Shown here: positions 20,851 through 34,700 of the stretch, one piece after another
Numbering within the stretch: the first letter of the stretch is position 1
How the letters are laid out: every line of letters begins with the position of its first letter
Assembly: GCA_935421135.1 (NCBI GenBank)
Contig: OW285187.1
Coordinates: 29,468,929 to 29,532,928 of the forward strand
Direction of reading: 5' to 3'
Origin: Bugulina stolonifera
Lineage: Eukaryota; Bryozoa; Gymnolaemata; Cheilostomatida; Bugulidae
Length of the DNA: 64,000 nt
Program-made: the position numbers and the translations under genes
The notes under the pieces: model-generated
Seen by the model: the letters and a program-made list of their open reading frames with translations, nothing else
The model's database searches: none
Told to the model about the DNA's origin: nothing

Positions 20851-20867
20851 TTTGAAATAGAGGCGCG
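20851..20867 (+). promoter_or_regulatory. CHR-like (TTTGAA) and E2F-like (GGCGCG) words just upstream of the LIN9 start
   Basis: TTTGAA at 20851-20856 matches the CHR element bound by LIN54 of MuvB. GGCGCG at 20862-20867 resembles an E2F half-site. Both lie within 35 nt of the LIN9 ATG. Short words like these can occur by chance, so only their position next to a MuvB gene makes them notable. Confidence 0.3.
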
Positions 20868-20882
20868 TTTGACAACATCAAC

Positions 20883-23800
20883 ATGGCTGAAAGTAACATC
20901 GAAGGTCAGAGTTAAATAATGACATGTTATGCTCAAACTGTAGACCAAAATGATACATTTCAAGGTCATTTAAAAGTAATATCAATTTTAAAACATGGAA
21001 GTTGGCCTACAGACTGTAAAAATTAAAATATGTTATTATATTCATAATTAATAGAATTATATTATTGATATAATTATTTGATGATGATTTCTTTTGGATT
21101 GAATTTTCCCACGGATAAGACCCTCGGAATAGGTCAAAGCGTGGGAACTCTATGATTAGGAAAAACATATTTATTTATATTTATCCAGATCAATCATTAT
21201 CACCATGCTGGTGTGATCTAGACTAATAATGACCCTCTCATGACCTTCACATTGACATTGACATTTTTGTTGAAATTTACCTTTTATTAATTTTATTTAT
21301 TAATAATAGGTGTAGGGTAAGCTACGGCTACATGTATCATGATATCGGCCTACTAGTAGCAGTAGGCTATATATGTGCTTATTCGATATTGATATTCATA
21401 TTGATATATAAGGATACCATGAGTGTAGGTCTGTAGGGCATGTGTTGTGTATTAGCTTAGGGGAAATGTTTGGCTCTGACTTCATCGTAACTAGTAGGGT
21501 AAGTAAGATAAATTCATAAACTTTGTTCTAAATATTGGCAATAGATTTGGACAAGTTGTTCACCAGGTTTGTCACTAAGCAGATTTCTGCTGGATGCTGT
21601 ATAAGCAAGGGTAAGGGACAGTTGGCTACTTAGGCCTACTTACTGTAACTGTAAATTGCGTTAGAGAATTTAGAGGAAACCTAAATTAAAATTTAATGCA
21701 CTTAAAACTAAACAGCTTGTTGTAAATCAGCACATAAGTCAATGATGGGCTGCAGTGTGGCCACGATGTCATCGCCAGTGCAACCTGATAGTACAAACAT
21801 TGTGATCTTACTTATACTAGCCATGGTAGTTAAAAACTAGCCAAGCAAAAGATGGTGATGGGTGCGTCTAAGGGCAACCCATCAAATGACGCTATTAAAA
21901 ATATAAGAAACAAGCAAACGTCTTGAAGGGAATGAAACACATGGTGTCCGCGAGACAAATAGGCCTAGACTTTGAGCCAAACTATAAACGATTTTTTAAA
22001 AAGTGTTAATACTATTCAAATGCTGGTTAGATTTGCAATTTAGTGATTAAATATGTTAATCTTTGCTTTAGTTGGAAATTTTAATGGAGAACCTTGTTGT
22101 AGCCTGCATATTTTAGGTTTAGAATTTTGTATTTTTTGAAAAACTATGCAAATTAGCTAGTTAACCTAATTACAAAAGTAACCAATCACGAGTTAGTATT
22201 TCCAAGTGTTTGTACATTAGCACAGCTGTTTTTGAAAATAAAGGAGGGTTTCTAAGACTTGCGATGGAAGGAGGATAAGGAGTTGAAGGTACTTGTTCAG
22301 ATAGTAAAGTAAATTATTAGTAGAAGCTTTATTTGATTAAATAGACAAATGGTCAAGAAGAACAGCTGTTCTAGGATATGCATTGGAGCTCGTCGAGAGT
22401 TGTGATTCCTGTATCTGGATTTATTGTTGTTTGCTGTGGTACAATTCTCACCCATCACCTCTTCATGGCCTGCTAATCGGTCCCAGCACTCTTCAGGGTG
22501 TTGACTGGCTAGCATTTGTGGTCATAGTTGAGTCTTTCATGACAATCATCCACACTCAATTCAGTAAACGTGATAGCAAATAATATATATTTCTTTGAAA
22601 TCGGTTAAGTATTGCAAAACATTCTTTCTAGTGGATTTAACCTACTATATGACCGTTATCAGGTTTTTGATTTTTTGCTGCAATATTTACTGGTAGGGCA
22701 CTATGAAAATGTTATAGGCTTACTGCCTGCCTATAACATTAATGTTTAGTTCTCATTAGGTTTATGGTACTGCTGGAAATTGTCTGATCCTATCTCAATA
22801 TAGTATTGAATCAGTTGTCAGATACCCAGATGGTCGGCTATAGCACTTGTTTATCACACCGATGCAATTTTTTTAGCAAAACTCCATTTTCAAATCACCT
22901 GCATTGTTATCACTGGCGATAGCATAGGCTAATGATGGTAAAACTAGCATCAATGTAATAAAAAGTTGAGCGGAATAGTTGCACGTCTTTACAACAATTT
23001 AGCACTAGAGTGCTGATGAAATCATCTCAAGTTGCAGACCCATGTAAGGTCATTTTTATAGTGACATTGCGATCGAGCAAAATCTCAAAATACGCAGATG
23101 TCTTTCAAGAAAATTTGGGGTATTGTAATTTATATGGTATACCCTTATCACACTTGATCTTTTTGAAAATTGACTAGTTGCTACTCCACTGACCTGTTTC
23201 TAATGTGTTTTTCAATACTACTATTTCTCCAATTATGATTTTGTAGATTCTGCTGCAGCATTATTGGCGATGAGTGAAGGTAAGTCTATATCTACACGCA
23301 GCCATAGGAACCTATTTATAAAGTGTGTTGTCATATGTTGATGTAGCTGTAGCTAATCGTATAGAACCTGTGTGTATTTATATGCAGCTTACAATGGTGA
23401 AGGTTTATATTGAATTTCCAAATAGGCCTATTTTGTAGAAAAGTCGAGGCTTGCATGTATCTATTGTGCTGTATATTCATCATCAGTTGTGTTCTTATGA
23501 TGTGGTTTAAGGTACAAACAGCGGTGTTAAGAAACGACCTAGTAGGACTATAAAACGTAACCGACGAATATTCAACCAAGACACCAAAGCGGAATCTCCA
23601 CGTAAGCAGCCTCGTCCTACACCAGTCAAGGTTGAAGTACAATTAACTGCAAAAGAGATTGCTCAAAGTAATGGACTTAGGCTAAGGAACCTGTTGAAAT
23701 TACCCAAGGCTCACAAATGGGTGGGATACGAGTGGTTCTACTCCAATCTTGACCAGTAAGTCTAATAATATGCTGCATATTCATGATTCTTCCCTCTTCA

Positions 23801-26800
23801 ATTGGCATCGGGAAGATTCTCTCCAACATCTTAATTCTGACAAATAATTGCAATTTGTAGTTCAATTTAATGCTATTTTTCACTGGGTTTACCATATTTT
23901 ACACTCTCGTACAGTTTACTGCTTAGAACGATTGGTTTCAATTTGTCTTCGTATTTGTTGCAGTTTTCCAAACTCTTGAGCACGGTTATACGAAACTGTA
24001 TTTACATGTACTTTCCTTCTTCAGAGCACTCCTGTTAGGAGAAAATGACTTCCAAGCTGTGTTAAGGGAGAATTTCACAGATATGGGGACTCATATGATG
24101 AGGAGGTGTGAGTGGACAAAAATTAGAAGATTGATGGGGAAACCAAGAAGGTAATCTTTAACCTTGGCTTACTTCTCTATTGTCTAAGTAAAGGCTGTTA
24201 TATAAATTGAATGTAGAATTAGTATACCGTTATTGTATCTTACTTTACACTAGGTGCTCTGCTGCCTTCTTTGAGGAGGAGCGAAGAGTTCTGGAGCAGA
24301 AGAGACACAAGGTACGTATGATACAGCAGAGGAAGTTGACTGACCTCTCCGATAGCGATATGAAGGATTTACCAGATCAGATACCTCTACCTCTCATTAT
24401 TGGAACAGAAGTCACTGGTACGTGTGTGTTCATGTATTCCAACCTACATTACATTGTATGTACTTTAATCTACATTACATTGTATGTACTCTAATCTACA
24501 TTTATACGTATTTCAACCTACATTGTTTTCACTCTGACCTACATGTATATATTTGTGTACGTCACGCTATTGTAGCTTTACTACGGAGTCCACAGGATGG
24601 CCTGTACACAGGTACTATTGATGCCGTTGACACAGCAAATAATACATACAGAATAACATTTGATAGAGCTGGCCTTGGAACACATACAGTACCAGACTAC
24701 GAAGTCCTCTCTAATCGGTACGTTATATCCAGGCAATTGTCGCAGTGTGATAGACAATGACGTCAATACGTTTACTACCAATCTTTGCTGATATATTTAG
24801 TGCTTCCATGGATTCAGTTTGTTGTTATAGCAAAGACTTGTGTGGGAGATAGGAATACCATTATCTGTTGAGTTGTCTTAGCATACAGTTACTTGTAGAG
24901 TTAGGGCTGGTAGTTAGTTGACTAATATAATATACATTATTTGGTTTATCTAATGCCCTTTCCTTTTACAGGTTGCAGGATACAATCCCATTAAGTTCGT
25001 TTCAGCCACGAAGCCGACCGGGCCGATTCTTAGGCAACACCCTGTCCCCACCTCACAGAATAAGTCATCTACAGCTAGTAAGTGACTATCTTAGTATTGA
25101 TCATTTAACAGCAAATAAATGTGAAGTTGCTTCTCCTGGTGGTTGTATACAGGTAGTCATTAAAGTAACTGTAATTACAGGTTTGGCTTGCTTTCATTTC
25201 TTCTGCAATGGACCACTAGTGTGAATTGATAAATAATTTATTAATTCACACCAGTGTAATGATTACATGCAGATATGCAGGCAGTTCGCTGTTGTTAACG
25301 TACCTGTTTTAGAGGTGGCTCTTGTAATAAAGGATGCTGCCGCTGTCTATTGTAGTAATATCCTGTGTACTCTGTGTAGATGATATATGTAGTGAATCGG
25401 TAGTGCATTGGTGTGTAACTCGTGTTTGCTATTAATAGGATAGTGACCCGTTACTGGGTTTTGCTCCCTTACATTCACGATTATTAAGTGACCAGTCCGG
25501 GACAATCGGTGGATTTCCTGTCAAGTTTCTCGTACAAATTACAAAATTATCCAAATCACTCACCGTAAAGAAGGAGAAGCTAGATGAGCTAAAGTCAATG
25601 AATACTAAAGCAGAAAAGTTTGATACATACCTTGAGCCTCTATCAGTAGAATTTCAAAAAAGGTGAGTGTGGGGTATGTACCTCTTTATCCATTGTATAG
25701 CACTGCATTATCATGACTTTTTTGGAGTCGTCATGCCATGTTACTTTCTATGGAGTGAGGAAATAATTCCAAATAACGTTTTATTTTTAAATGAAATAGG
25801 AAGATTTCCTGTTGCTCATTGCGTTTCCTTGGTCAGGCCATAAGATTGTTTTAGTTTTTAAGAATTTATGCAGTTTCAAATTCTAAGTTTTCTTTTTATG
25901 CATGATGATTATTTTAGCTACATCTTTGATAAACAAAATATGTTTAGTATGGCATATGATGTACAATGTGTTACAGTGGTATGTACGCATGCACTTGTCT
26001 CGTAGGTATGCATATGATATATTGGAGCTAGAGGAAATCAACAGAAGGTTGGAAGAGCAGTTGTCCATGGTACAGATGTACAGCAAGGAACTATCGCACA
26101 GTCAGGGTATAGGCGCAGACACCTCTCAGGAAATCAAAGATGGCTGTGATGCCGAGGCAAAGTCTATGTTTGAGAGACGATCCACTGAACTCAACTATAT
26201 GATACAATCACCTCAGATGGCTGGTCTAATCACTAAACTAACTGCCATGCTTCTTCAACTAAAGGTTTGTTACCTGCTGGCACAGTTTACATGTATGCGT
26301 ATAGGAGGTTGTTCACTCCATGGAAAACGTGTTGCACATGTCTTGATGTTTCAGTAGAATACACACAGTATTATATAAACTAGTATATCTTACTGTGTTT
26401 AGTAATGGGTTTGAGTTATGGGTTAAGAGTTGTCACACCTGTTGTGTTTTAAAAGAGCCTTACTAAAAATAGGTCATGTCCTTGAAGTTGTTGTTATACA
26501 GTGTCATGGTGGAAATGGCTATATTATATACAATTGTACATGAGAGATGGCACAAGTATGTGTATTATAATGTATAATTATACCAGCCATGTCATAGGCG
26601 TAAACTGTAACCAGATAGGTATCATGCATGTGTATACAGCATACTAATACTCATATCAGCTGTATTATATTGATCGTCATTCACTGATTACAGATGGTGA
26701 GCGAGAGTGATATCAATGCTCATGATCTCCGGTCTATACAGCACTCCCTCGAGGATATACGCAATGTCACCGACTCGACCAATGGCAGGTGAGATCATTG

Positions 26801-27755
26801 ACACCAGTATATATAGTTTCTATCAGCCCTGTGCTTACTGCAGTCTACATAGTATTCATCCTACATTAGCAGTATATGTGTGCGACACTAATCCTCGGTC
26901 TACTTGGTCTATTCTCATTCAATCCCATTCAATGGCCAATCCTTGGATTTAGCTCAGCCGTGTTTTTTATGGTTTAACTCCAAGCACATTGCTAAGGAAT
27001 ATATTTACTTTTTATCAACTTCTCACTTTGCCCCACCTTGCTGTTAACCTTTACACTTTGTTCGATATTGTTTGAGCACCTATTGTTAAGGTTTACTACA
27101 TGTAATCATATTGTTACGACATTGATTGTAATATACTGTATAACCAGCTGACCTGACCCTCGTCTCTATTGTTCTCTTGGTCGAGTGGACGAAAACAATT
27201 CAATACACAAGCATGGACATTAGATAAATACGTTAAATGCCATGACTTTTCAACTGTTACCTAGGAATAGTTTTTATTATAAAAACCAAGTACGAGTGAT
27301 TTTGTATTGTGTTACAAATATTGTATTGCAGTTATTATGTTACGCATAAGGGCCTACGCATTCCATTCTAACAACACAGCTACGTGTATATTGCACTTGC
27401 AACAGGCTGTGTATCGATAATGCCTGCACCAGGGTCAGGCCTCCGAAGAAATTTTTTAATGTGATCTTATTTTTAAATTGGCAAACATGATTCGTAAATT
27501 TATTTACATGCAATTACAGTGTCAGATTAGGTCATAAATTACAACGTCGCTAAATTCAGACTCTATACCATACCAGATAGAGCACAGAGTGCAGATAATG
27601 GTGGGTTTAGACAGATTGTTACTATAATGAGGTTCTCTTCATGTTTCAGTTGTTTCCGGAACAATGTGGAAGTCCACGTGAACCACATACAGAGCTGCCT
27701 GACACAGATGGGTAACTTACATGCGTTTACCTCTTCACAGGGTAGATTCCTATAG
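20883..27755 (+). CDS. LIN9: LIN9 orthologue, MuvB/DREAM complex subunit, 11 coding exons
   Basis: Exons: 20883-20904, 23247-23279, 23512-23755, 24025-24150, 24254-24417, 24576-24717, 24972-25077, 25439-25662, 26006-26264, 26694-26788, 27650-27755. The sum is 1521 nt (506 aa; human LIN9 is about 540) and all phases fit. Residues about 74-180 are the DIRP domain, with LRNLLKLPKAHKWVGYEWFY, MGTHMMRRCEWTKIRRLMGK and CSAAFFEEERRVL. A Tudor-like segment follows (SPQDGLYTGTIDAVD, VPDYEVLSN), then helical regions, ending FRNNVEVHVNHIQSCLTQMG. LIN9 is the scaffold of MuvB, which joins p130/E2F/DP to silence, or B-MYB/FOXM1 to activate, cell-cycle genes in the nucleus. The start exon codes only MAESNIEG and is assigned from phase and position, so it is the least certain exon; the first intron is 2.3 kb. 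A possible AATAAA lies at 28208-28213. Confidence 0.94.
20905..23246 (+). other. Long intron 1 of LIN9
   Basis: This separates the short first coding exon from exon 2. It is AT-rich with no recognisable exon. A 14-nt-arm palindrome (AATGTTATAGGC ... GCCTATAACATT) sits at about 22708-22742. Confidence 0.55.
25214..25256. repeat. 43-bp near-perfect palindrome in a LIN9 intron
   Basis: It starts CACTAGTGTGAATT and ends AATTCACACCAGTG, with an A/T-only centre that is itself self-complementary. It lies between LIN9 exons 7 and 8. Confidence 0.7.
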
Positions 27756-28755
27756 CATACACCTTAGACCCAACTATGACTTAGTACACCTCTACCCTCC
27801 CTTCCCTTACTGCTAGAAAGTATTTGAATCTATTTATTTGCACCAACTTTTTTGCACAGCTCGTTGGAAAATTTTATATACTATATTTCTATGTTTAACT
27901 GTCCTGTAACTGTCCTGTAACATATGCAGTTATCAGTCAATATACACTGTGTGTGTACATTGAGTTATGATTTGGTCTTCTAAATGATTTTATTACTGAG
28001 AGGTTTTTGTTGATATTGGTTGAAAGTATTTATGAAATCTTTAGACACAGTGAATAGGTTGTTATGATTTTTCAATGCCTACATTGTTCTAATGCAGTAT
28101 GATCTCGTCTCGGACGGACATATCCATGCTTTTAGAAATATATCTGTAGAGCGCAATTTGATTATTTTTATGAATTTTCAAAAGTATATATTTTTATTTG
28201 AACACAAAATAAATTAACAGATATTATGATGGTAGTAACTTACATCATTGTCCCAATTTCTTAGGTTCTGGTACTAGTGGATTGTTTGCCATCCCATCCT
28301 AGCATTGAACTGTAAACTACATACATGTATTTGGTATTATGACTACAATTGTAGTTTATAGAATGCATAACTGTCCTGCAGGAGGTGATTTAAGGAAAAC
28401 TTGCAAACTTACTCAAGGTGAATATTGATACATTAACTAACAGGACTGTCATAGTGCTCTAATATGATTTAATGATTATGCTTTCTTTTATACATTATCC
28501 TAGTATATCATACTCTATATTCTCATTCTTGGGTGATTCCAAATCGCTACAATCTGATGCCATTGTTTCATAAGCCTTTTGTTAAGAAAGAGTTTCATTC
28601 ATTCGTAGGAATTTTTTGCAATGTATATGTAAGCGTAATGTTTTGTTATAGGGTTACCTAAACAACGTATTATTATCCAATATGAGTATTGATCGAGTCT
28701 TGATAAATTATTACTTCACTAGCATTTATTGCTGTTAGTGGTTTACCTTTCTAAA
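27756..28755. other. Intergenic region between LIN9 and the first metalloproteinase gene
   Basis: One kilobase of AT-rich DNA, with a possible LIN9 polyadenylation signal at 28208-28213 and, further on, the promoter of the next plus-strand gene. I see no additional coding exon. Confidence 0.55.
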
Positions 28756-31700
28756 ATGGGTCTCAAGTCGCTTGCCGTTTTATTTGTAACGGTTTTACTG
28801 CTTGCATTTTCTCTTTCCTGTTCAGGATTAAAGTCAGCTGGTAGGTTTTCTCTACCTTTATTTACTGTGTTGTTTCTGTTTATTTAAGAAGTTTGAGAAA
28901 ATGCTGTAGTTTTGCGTATATATCATTGAGGGAAAAGGTAGTTGTACTTGTAGGTGAGTTAGTTATCAACTACTGGTCTGGTATGTAAACAAGTCGCAGG
29001 GATATTTGTATTTATTACCAAATTGTTCAGAATTGATACTGTAGACAGTATATTTTAACTACATTTTATTGGCTAATATTCTGCAAATAATATCGAGGAA
29101 CATGTAAAACGCAAGGTTGTATTTGTTATTATGAAGTCATAGAGATGTCACGAATAAGATTTTCTTATTGTAACAAATATCTTGGGGAAATGCGCATAAC
29201 TGAAAGGTCGGCACGGGTTTGAATTTCTGCAGATCGTCAAAATTCTACTTCGATGTGTTCATAATGTTTGGAGCCTTGAAATGTGCAGCTGTGTTTGTAT
29301 AACTGTAGTACGAGAAACTGTAAGCCCTAAACCTCCGACTGTGATAATAGACACAATTCCAACTAAACCACAATCAGAGAAACCTGTACAGGTGAGGAAC
29401 CCAGGCTATCTTAGTGGGATTGCCAATTCAGAGGGTCATAAGAGTTCTGGTCAAGCTAACGAAGATGGTGATGAATTTGTTGATGTAGAGACTAAACTAC
29501 ATCCAAATGGAGAAATGGAACTAAATTTCACATCTCATGGCAGGAAGCACACTTTAGAGCTAAGAGAGAGTAAAGTGTTGGCTGATATACCAATCAATCT
29601 CGTCGGCAGCTCAAAGGAGTTTGCTGATGAAGTTAACCGAAGAAGGAAGGTTTGTTTTAGTAATATTATTGTAATTTAAGCAGTTATGACAAACGTTTTG
29701 TTGATCGACAGACATGTTTATGTATTCCCATTCTATTAGTTTCACGTTTTTTTTCGGCAGAATATCAAGATGATGAGGGATGATAAGAGAGCAGGGTTAC
29801 TAGCCATGGAGATGATAGACGGGGAATCGACGCTCAACATTAAGGTGCCATAGTAGTAATATGGACATATAATATGTACATGTACATATAATATGTACAT
29901 GTGCATATAATATGTACATATTATAATATGTACATGTAATATGTACATATAGTATGTACATATGATATGTACATACATGTATAATATGTACATATAATAT
30001 GTAAATGCATCAGCTACACACCTTTTTCTGAAGGTCATCTCTTAATATTTCTAGCCCTTGGTACTTGCGTACTTGGTGCGTGTGCATTCCACTTTTAAAC
30101 TGGTTTTATATTTCTTTGAAATATGTACATTGTTATATTACATTCAGGACGTGCTGCTTCCATAGTCTTAGGTATGCTGTAACATTGAAAGTCACTCAGT
30201 GTATGTACACTGTATATACAGTATATAGTATACAGTATACAGTACACTGTATATACAGTGTACTGTATACTGTATATACAGTACACTGTATATACAGTAG
30301 TTACAGTATGCCATTTTATTAAACATAATTTCTATTAGAAATTTTTTAATAAATGTGTACTGTGTAACAGTGTGTACAATGTGTGGCATCATTGAACAAT
30401 TTTATGTTGCATATTACTGTCCCCTACACAGCACACATTACATAGTATATTGTGCATATATAAGCAGAACACATTATACAGTGTAAGTGCACACTATAGT
30501 CCTACACAGGACGCAGCACACATGCATTTATAGTTATCCCTTCTCTGTGTTGATGAGTTTCCACATAAAATATATGACAGACTATCGACAAGTCTCTTCT
30601 GTTTCAGAAAGGAGTGTTTCAGCTAGGTAAACATCAGTTTGAGATGTCTGGTGATTCCTTGAACAGAACTAAAGTATCCAAACAGTTGGTAGAAGACACA
30701 CCCCTCAAAACACGTGACAGTGGTAAGCTAATTGTACAAAAACGTGCCATGCAAATGGCCTGAGGTTTGTCATTAGCAGAATTTTGGTCACTTTGCAAAC
30801 AGGATATACATGTAGACTATATTGTGTTATACTGTGTAGCTTTAGCCTTAGAAATCTTTTTATGATCCAAGTATAATGGTAATAAAAATGTCTTGTAATA
30901 TATTTGTTTTATCGTTAGCACAATGGGTAGAGTGAACATATTATTCACCAATTATATGTATTGTTACAATGCATGCATACAAAGTCACGTAATTATGTTA
31001 AATAATACGTTGATCAATACAGATTACTTAAGGGTTATTTTTGTAAGGGGTAATATAATATCTGTACTATAATTAATAATCTTAGATCATGATTTTCAAG
31101 TTTCAAATTACTGGCAGTATGATTTCTAATTGGGCTTCTTTTGTACCAGAAAAAGTTATTCAATCTACATGTAGTTATAATACAATGTATGCCTAACCTT
31201 GGTCACATTAGCATGTAATAGTTTTCTAATTCAGTTTGTTGAAAATAACTAATTATTTGTACTATTGTGTAATGTGAATGCATGTACTTGGATAGCATCA
31301 ATAGCTAGCGGGTACATATTTAGATGAAATTTGCAGAATGACTCAGTATTATATACACACACATATTAAGCCATTATATTGTGTGCAATTGCTTAAAGCC
31401 AGCACATACATTTAGTTACACAACTAGTCAAGAGTATGCGTATAATATGCTGTTGATTGGCCGAGGTATAACTACCATAAAGGTGCAAGCACACGGGAGC
31501 GTTTTGGAGCGAGTGTTTTCTGAGCAAGCGTCGAATGCTATGGCCTTGATAAACACACGAGGCGAATAGAGAGCGAAGCGATTTGCCAATTAGCCAATGA
31601 CATTTTAGTATGTATTCACTCCGCGATAACCCACGTGTTTATGTTTACTAACTCTGTTCACAAGCCAATCAGCCCCAAGTGAATCGCCTCAATATTTCTG

Positions 31701-34700
31701 TTGACCCAGCTCAAGCGTTTTGAGCTCGTGGCGCCTGGGCGATTTGCGGGCATCAAATTCGCTCCAAAACACTCTCGTGTGTTTGCACCTTTATGATTGT
31801 ATTCCATAGTTTCGTTTGGACCTTCAAGCAGAAGGAAAAGAGCCATACCAGTGGAAGTGACTCCAGTATCTGCTACAGTAGAACTAGCAATGATAGTAGA
31901 CTACTCTGTGTGGAATCACATGTCATCTGGTAACGTCACAGCTCTCAACCAATCAGATCACATGATCAATCTCTTACTCTACTATGCCCACATGGCAGAC
32001 ATTGTTAGTATATTTTATAACATATACACATGTACATTTTGTAAGTATAAAACATGTAATATTTCCAAGAGAGGTCATGCTGTCTACCTGATAGAGAGAT
32101 TTCTGTGTAACAGTTGGTAGTCTGGATTAAGACCTTATTGAGCCTCGATTTGGTTTGTAACTTTGTCAACCAGGATGTTAAATGTATACGGACGACATAG
32201 AATGATTAGCCACATTTTATATTCTGGTATATTTATAGCTACCCAATCTACCAGCTCTGATTTATATCATAGGTGAATGAGCACTACAAGACAATGAAGA
32301 ACGATGCTGTTCATGTTAGTGTAGCTATAGCCGGTATAGTAGTGATAACAGTAAGTACATGTACATGTATATAATATCTCTATTCTCATCTATCTCCCAG
32401 TATATGTGTTACCGTTACCCATTTGTTTCATTTCAATAGAAGCTCTGTATAGGCCTATGTGCATACATACATATACATGTACATACATACATATACATGT
32501 ACATACATACATATACATGTACATACATACATATACATGTACATACATACATATACATGTACATACATACATATACATGTACATACATACATACATGTAC
32601 ATACATACATATCCATGTACAGTCATACATACATATACATGTACATACATTCACGTACATATGTCGAGGATTGGAAGAAAGAGTTTCGCCTGTATATTTA
32701 GTTTATATATTGGTAATTGAAACATACATGTAGATGCCTATCTCCTTATAACTGGAACAGTAATTATATATATTGTTATGGAAAGTAACATGTAAAATAC
32801 TCTCTTTTTCATGGTATTATATCTACATATCAATGTAGTCATGTAGCGTATTAGTCTCTACAAGTACATGTACACTGTATGATTTATAATATGACCCGAA
32901 TATGAACCTAACATTTATTTTTTTGAAGGTGTTCAGATTTAACTTCAGATAAAAAACACCTGTAGGCCTACATTTAGACACATTTGTGTATCAGCCAATC
33001 AGTGTTCAGCCTGCGATTGCATCCAAAACAGGTTTGGTTGTTGGGCGTAACACAGATATGGGGTTGACCGCATGACTATAATCTGTCAGTGGTCGCAGGG
33101 CTAGGAAGGCCTATACTTTTGCCTTCATTTGACATTACTAGTATATTAGTGAAGGTTGTCTTCTCCATCACATACAATGACTCAAGTATGGCCTCATTTC
33201 TCAGTTGCCGTAGAATATACAAGGCTATGACTTACGTGTAACGGCTACTCTCTCTTGTAGAGCGACACTGAACTGGTCAATCTAACTGAAGGTCACAAGG
33301 TCAACGGGAAAGTAGATGCTTCAACCACACTGGATAGACTAAGTTTATGGTTAGACACCCCAGAGGCTAGCGATACACTACCCAGATATGACCATGCCAT
33401 GCTCTTTACAAAGTCAGTATACCACACTATAATAATAATAATACCTGGCTGGATTGCTGGGCGAGGGTTGCGGGGTAAACACCCCCACCACCTCTCTGAA
33501 GGTGTGCAATTACTCAATGATAATAATAAAGACCCCCACTGCTTCTCTGAAGGTGTGCGATTACTCTCATAATAATAATAATAATAATATCCGTGGTGCC
33601 AAACACAATTCTTTAACGTGGCTGCCCAATAGCAGAGCTAATCGAGGGGCCACCACGGCTCCTAGAACTGGATATTATTATAGTCTACATGGCGCAGAAG
33701 GAAGACCTTTCTCGGGAAAAAAATCTCCAGGTAATTGGCGGGACTTGAACCCTCGTCCTTGCAGGTAACTTGCGTCATTGCTGCAAGACCAGAGTGACTA
33801 GCGCTATTAGTGGCTATATTTACATACACATTTATATGCATAATAACATGTTTGTAAAATGTGAGTGCAGTGTAAGTAGTTTATAGGACTATGTGCATAT
33901 CTGTAAACTAATATATACAATGTAACAGTTTACACATATTACGTATGTACACCATTTAAAAACTACCCTTTCATGTATTTTTTGTGTTGGAATGTAATAA
34001 TGAAATATGGCCCCACTATTAGACTGGGTTCTAGCTGAATCTAATCCACATGTTCAGCTACTATATTTTCTATCACTCTATTCGTTCCAATTTTGATCAC
34101 AATTGTAAAAAATTCTACAATCTTCACATCCTCGATGTTCGGTCGATTAGATAGATAGTTAACTTTTAGCATACCTACATATTTTGCTTTTATATTAAAG
34201 GGCCAATGGGTCACTAAGTCAAGGTTATTATATACACCCAATTCATAAATTGTGTGTAATCTGATATTGTCCTATCTTTTGATGATCTAAGCTTGCCTCA
34301 AGCGTTTCACATGTATTCAATTCTCTAATTGGCCGGATATGCTTTGCTTACATACATGTATATAATATGCTAGATGCTATGCTATTAGCATGTGCATTCA
34401 TTATTATATAATATTATATAAATAATAATACAAATCATGTTGCCTACACATATATCATTTGTACTATTATTTATTGACAAAATATAATATTTAATATATT
34501 ATGTATCATTTGTATATACAATTATGTATTATTTAGGTATACCATGTATGATGAAACGGATGGGGACACTTCAACCATAGGTTAGTATGTAGTAACAGTG
34601 TGTAGCATTATATCTATGAATCATAAAAAATGTGTGCATGTACAATGGAGTGCAATGTACATGTATATTTCAATGGCACCAAAAGATTTACTTTTAGGTT

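Larger units (their letters stand above)
19441..20882. promoter_or_regulatory. 1.4-kb divergent intergenic region between SANBR and LIN9
   Basis: SANBR (minus) and LIN9 (plus) start head to head here, so both promoters must lie within it. It contains a palindrome at 19709-19755, a minus-strand tRNA-like SINE sequence at 19890-19985, and AT-rich DNA. Next to the LIN9 start codon is a more GC-rich segment with GGGCGG (20826-20831), TTTGAA (20851-20856) and GGCGCG (20862-20867). Confidence 0.6.

Noticed and set aside
30065..30392. Open frames rich in Tyr, Thr and Val on both strands
   Set aside because: They come from the ACTGTATATACAGT palindromic cluster in an intron.
32458..32655. Regular repeats that might suggest a CRISPR array
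   Set aside because: There are no unique spacers; the repeat units are contiguous microsatellite in an animal genome.
32390..32733. Several Tyr/Met/Cys/Thr-His open frames on both strands
   Set aside because: They are translations of the ATACATGTAC microsatellite and repeat with its period.
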